Shown: positions 60,571 through 64,000 of the stretch, in pieces
Position numbering within the stretch: position 1 is the first letter of the stretch
Layout of the letters: each line of letters begins with the position of its first letter
Assembly (NCBI GenBank): GCA_028023455.1
Contig: JAQFVV010000152.1
Span: 1,428,001-1,492,000, forward strand
Direction of reading: 5' to 3'
DNA length: 64,000 bases
Origin: Epiperipatus broadwayi
Taxonomy: Eukaryota > Onychophora > Udeonychophora > Euonychophora > Peripatidae
Position numbers and translations under genes: made by a program
Notes under the pieces: generated by a model
Told to the model about the DNA's origin: nothing
What the model saw: the letters and a program-made list of their open reading frames with translations, nothing else
Database searches by the model: none

Positions 60571-63200
60571 TAAGTAAATAAAATTTATATAAAATGTTAA
60601 TGTGCTATATAATTAAGTATAACATTATTACACTTTTGATTCAATAAAAGAGATGATACCAACCGTCTAGTTTAAATCAAAACATACATCTATTTATTAT
60701 AGTTTTATATTAAGAAAAACATTTTGTATTTAAATTAAAATTAGATTATTTTACAAATAATATTATGACTTTAATATATTTAATTTTGTACATGAAATAA
60801 AAATAAATAAATAAATACAATACTCTTTTCATTAATTTCCTCATATATGAATTATTTACTGAATTTAGGAAAGTTATTTCAATATTGCTAACATACATAT
60901 TCATATTGGAAAGTTTCAATTCTACTTTTCTCAAGAAATTTTATAAACTATATATTACTAATAATACCTGGGTAGTAGATTGTTTATTGTTTATCATTTC
61001 TTGAATTTATTAAAAATACAATGCAATGCATTTTCATAATCACTGTATTGACACCTCACTATTTACAAATTACCTTTTACTATTTATATTGTCTATGCAA
61101 TATAATAGAATGTCATAAATAAACATTGGAATCAAGAATGTTTTTACCTTTAGTATTTTATCATTATCTATCCTACTTATCAGATACATTTTTATAACCT
61201 TCATCTTTATGATTTCATACAGTAATTTTTAATAATATCTTATTCTTTTTTATAAGATGTTTGTTTATTTGTTTTGCATATGCTCACTTATTGTTCTTAA
61301 GTTATATTATAGAAAGAAAAACTATAGGCTGATATTTATATTATTAACATATGATGCTTAAAATATAATTCACTACTTAAGATATCACTTTGAATAAGAA
61401 ACTAATTTAAATCGTATATTGCAGGAAGTTAACAGTCATAATCTATGGTAATCATTATTTTTTTAATGGCATTATTTCTGGCATTTTGGCTTTTCTCTTA
61501 AGCACTTAGGGAATGGGGTGGCTATCTGTACTAATTTTCCTAATAAGATATGGGCATTATTTAAATCTAATCCATTACACTCAATATTAGTTCTTCAGGA
61601 TTTATATTCTAATATCCTGGCATTTTAACTTATCCAATATTCATTCATTAACCTAAAGCATCAATATAGAAATTATATTTTCAATCTAAATATATAACAC
61701 TTTATCTTTCTAACATTTATAAAAATTTTGTTTATAAAAGAGTATCTCTCATAACAAATATATATTAATGACAAATTTCATATTATACTGTTAATGTTTA
61801 ATAATATTGGAGATCAATTATAAATATAATAAAGTATTACATACATTCAACCACACATATCACTGATAATATTACATATGTCTTAGACTCACATTTTATC
61901 CTTGAAATATAATTCTTTTTGATCCCTAATTATTTATTATATAGTATTGGACTATATTCTAGAAAAATAAATTAACAATGTAACATATACCACCTCTTTT
62001 ACTAATATAAATTTATTTTTTTGCATATTAAAATATATTAAATAATGCAATAAAATTACCAGTTACTATTCCCCGGGGTTTTTTTTATACATCAATGAGG
62101 CAATTTATACAAGTTGTATAGAAAATAATCATAAGAAATACACTTAATTTTAATATTTTTAAATCTAATATCATATTATAAAATAATATTATGAAATATA
62201 ATTTGTAAACTTTTATATAAAATATGATACAATATTTATTATTAATCCAATGCAATCTATGTATTGTTCCACCATGGTCCCTTAGGCAGAGAAAAATAAT
62301 GCCTATAAGGCAACTGTAACCAAGCCAGAGCTATATATAAAATATCTATAATGGTGACCACATTTGAAGGAAACAGATTTTTTTGGCTGCTGAATTTAAA
62401 CACCTATCATTCAAAGCACTTTTTTGTTTGGAGTAAACTCCAGATGCCAGTCCATTACCAAAGCAATTAATGCACTTTGAACAATGGCAAACTAATTTGG
62501 CACCTAAGATATCCCATGACTAGCTCAATCAAAAGTAATAGAATAATAACTTATTGCTTTAATTAATAGTAAAGAATTGACCGATAAATATTACATTTCA
62601 AGATAATTTATTTAAACTAAACATTTATTATTCTGATTTTAAATACTTTTATAAGAACTTCATTAATTTAGACAATGATAATTATATATACTGACTATGC
62701 ACACACTCTGAATTCATATAATAAACTAGAATATAACACAAGCATTAAATAATACATGGCATTTAAATAAATACATGGAATCAATATAATATAACAAAGA
62801 GTATTCACATGCACGGCATTTCAAACACGCACATCAATAGTTCTTTATGCATGCTATAGAGTTCATTATTAATTGACTCTGAGAGGCTTCAAATTATTGC
62901 AATGGCTAATTTAATTAGAAATGAAAATAAGAAAATGTTATTTATTACCTAGGATTTGAACATTGACTCCTTGTTGATTGTTGCTTCAATTGAAAATCTT
63001 TCCAACCAGTTGTATGTAAGGTTTTTCTTGCAGAGGTTTAATGCTTAGTATTCTGAGGCATTTTTCTTTAAGACAGTTAGATATTGAAAGCAGATTTTCA
63101 AGTTATTATGAAGGCATTATTTTTCTTGAGCAGGTTGGCTGTTTCACTGGACTCAGGCTGGAGCAAAGTCATATGTTTCCGACAACGATTAACAATGCAT
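60571..63200. other. AT-rich interval, one unassigned richer stretch
   Basis: No gene is supported. The stretch 62266-62500 (GTTCCACCATGGTCCCTTAG at 62266-62285 onward) is less AT-rich and non-repetitive by eye but lacks an ORF, splice pair or known motif. Confidence 0.45.
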
Positions 63201-63204
63201 GATT

Positions 63205-63395
63205 CCTTCTGGATACATAAAAGCCTGACTGATTGATTGACTGAACTGCACTGATCTGATTGTGATCTCAACTGCTTTTCTGATGAAAAACTGGACTATT
63301 TATATGATGACCTGTTGTCATTTTGATGTCCACCAGCTATATTTGTTGTTGAAATTTCTTAGATATGCTTTTAATCCTGTTGTTTGAGATCTTTT
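63205..63395 (+). other. TATA-like site with exon-like block
   Basis: ACATAAAAGCCTGACTGATT (63216-63235) resembles a TATA box and initiator. It precedes a less AT-rich block with repeated CTGA words. It is similar in layout to 52.04-52.54 kb. No ORF or donor site is convincing. Confidence 0.2.
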
Positions 63396-63480
63396 AAATA
63401 GTGACCATTGCAAACTTGTTGTTTTGTAGAATTTGTTTAACTTAGTAGCCATTGCAAATTTGTTGTTTAATTTTTTTAAC
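63395..63480. repeat. Tandem duplication, unit about 45 bp
   Basis: ACCATTGCAAACTTGTTGTT (about 63404) recurs as GCCATTGCAAATTTGTTGTT (about 63448). Confidence 0.7.
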
Positions 63481-64000
63481 TTAATTTTTATTTCATTTTA
63501 TCAACATGCACACATTTTGCTATGTTTACAATCACGATTAACACATATATATATATTATTTCTTTAAATTATGGGAAAAGATTTTAGTTTTCCTTAATTT
63601 ATGACAAGAGATATTTTTAATTTATATAAAAGGTTTATATTTTAAGCTTTTAGCTTCAACTTTTTCTTCTTTCTTTTTTCTTTAATATTTTAAACGAGAG
63701 TTTTATTCTTAATTTTATGTAAAAGATTCATTTAAACCGCTATAGTTTTAATCTTTTCTAAGCCAAATTCTTTCCTCTGAATTACTTTTAAATTAATTTG
63801 TAAAACTTTATGAATAATGCAGGGTTTAATTCCTCCTGATCTAACACTATTTCTTCTTTCTTTATTTTTAAAAATTCTAAACTTTTATATTAAATTTTTA
63901 ACAAACAGGCTTTTGTTTTAAACTAATCATAATAAAAACTCTTTAGACTTTTATTCTGACTTACATATTATTTATTTATTTATTAAAATCTTCATGTTGT
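63481..64000. other. AT-rich interval, no gene seen
   Basis: No supportable feature up to the window end. Confidence 0.5.

Overview
The window is a very AT-rich, gene-poor stretch of an animal (metazoan invertebrate) nuclear genome. The eukaryotic reading rests on interrupted non-LTR retrotransposon relics (RTE-like and CR1/L2-like), fragments of Penelope-like elements (PLE) including a GIY-YIG piece, a tRNA-derived SINE-like repeat, palindromic non-autonomous repeats, long tetranucleotide microsatellites, consensus splice sites and a 500-N assembly gap. The species cannot be named from what is visible. No prokaryotic operon, rRNA gene, intact tRNA gene or CRISPR array was seen.

Host coding content is minimal. 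The one plausible host exon lies at 27552-27775: acceptor, ATG in good context, 67 phase-0 codons and a perfect GTAAGT donor. A possible non-coding first exon ends at 27239. Most other open frames fall inside mobile-element relics, microsatellites or AT-rich noise; a few frames outside these match nothing I recognise.

Layout. 1-6.4 kb: unannotated AT-rich DNA. 6.4 kb: 3' end of an RTE-like LINE (minus). 7.8-8.1 kb: small CpG-containing patch. 8.7-9.65 kb: PLE RT relic. 10.8-12.9 kb: RTE-like LINE (plus) split by a palindromic element. 13.2-13.7 kb: tandem duplication. 14.8-16.1 kb: two head-to-head PLE fragments. 18.1-18.5 kb: unexplained richer block. 22.05-26.4 kb: nearly full-length but dead CR1/L2-like LINE (minus) with SGNH-esterase ORF1 and APE-endonuclease/RT ORF2. 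27.1-27.8 kb: the candidate host exons. 30.4-33.0 kb: compound CTAT/GATA microsatellite field. 33.4-33.6 kb: GIY-YIG fragment. 35.7-35.97 kb: SINE-like repeat with a hammerhead-like motif. 43.2-43.7 kb: gap. 43.7-44.6 kb: second head-to-head PLE pair. 45.9-46.5 and 59.9-60.6 kb: dimeric palindromic-element arrays. 47.7-48.6 kb: tandem repeat of about 355 bp. 48.9-51.0 kb: second RTE-like relic with the end of its endonuclease. 51.24, 55.8-57.1, 57.7-58.2 and 59.2 kb: four further inverted-repeat structures. 52.04-52.54 kb: TATA plus exon-like block. 60.6-64 kb: little recognisable.

The dominant theme is repeats folding on themselves: at least seven distinct inverted-repeat structures, several recurring as dispersed copies. 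No complete undescribed system is evident. The best leads are the long-TIR family with a reusable centre, the tRNA-like plus hammerhead-like repeat, the twice-observed head-to-head PLE arrangement and the small exon at 27.6 kb. All coordinates and homology statements come from reading by eye without alignment or database search.
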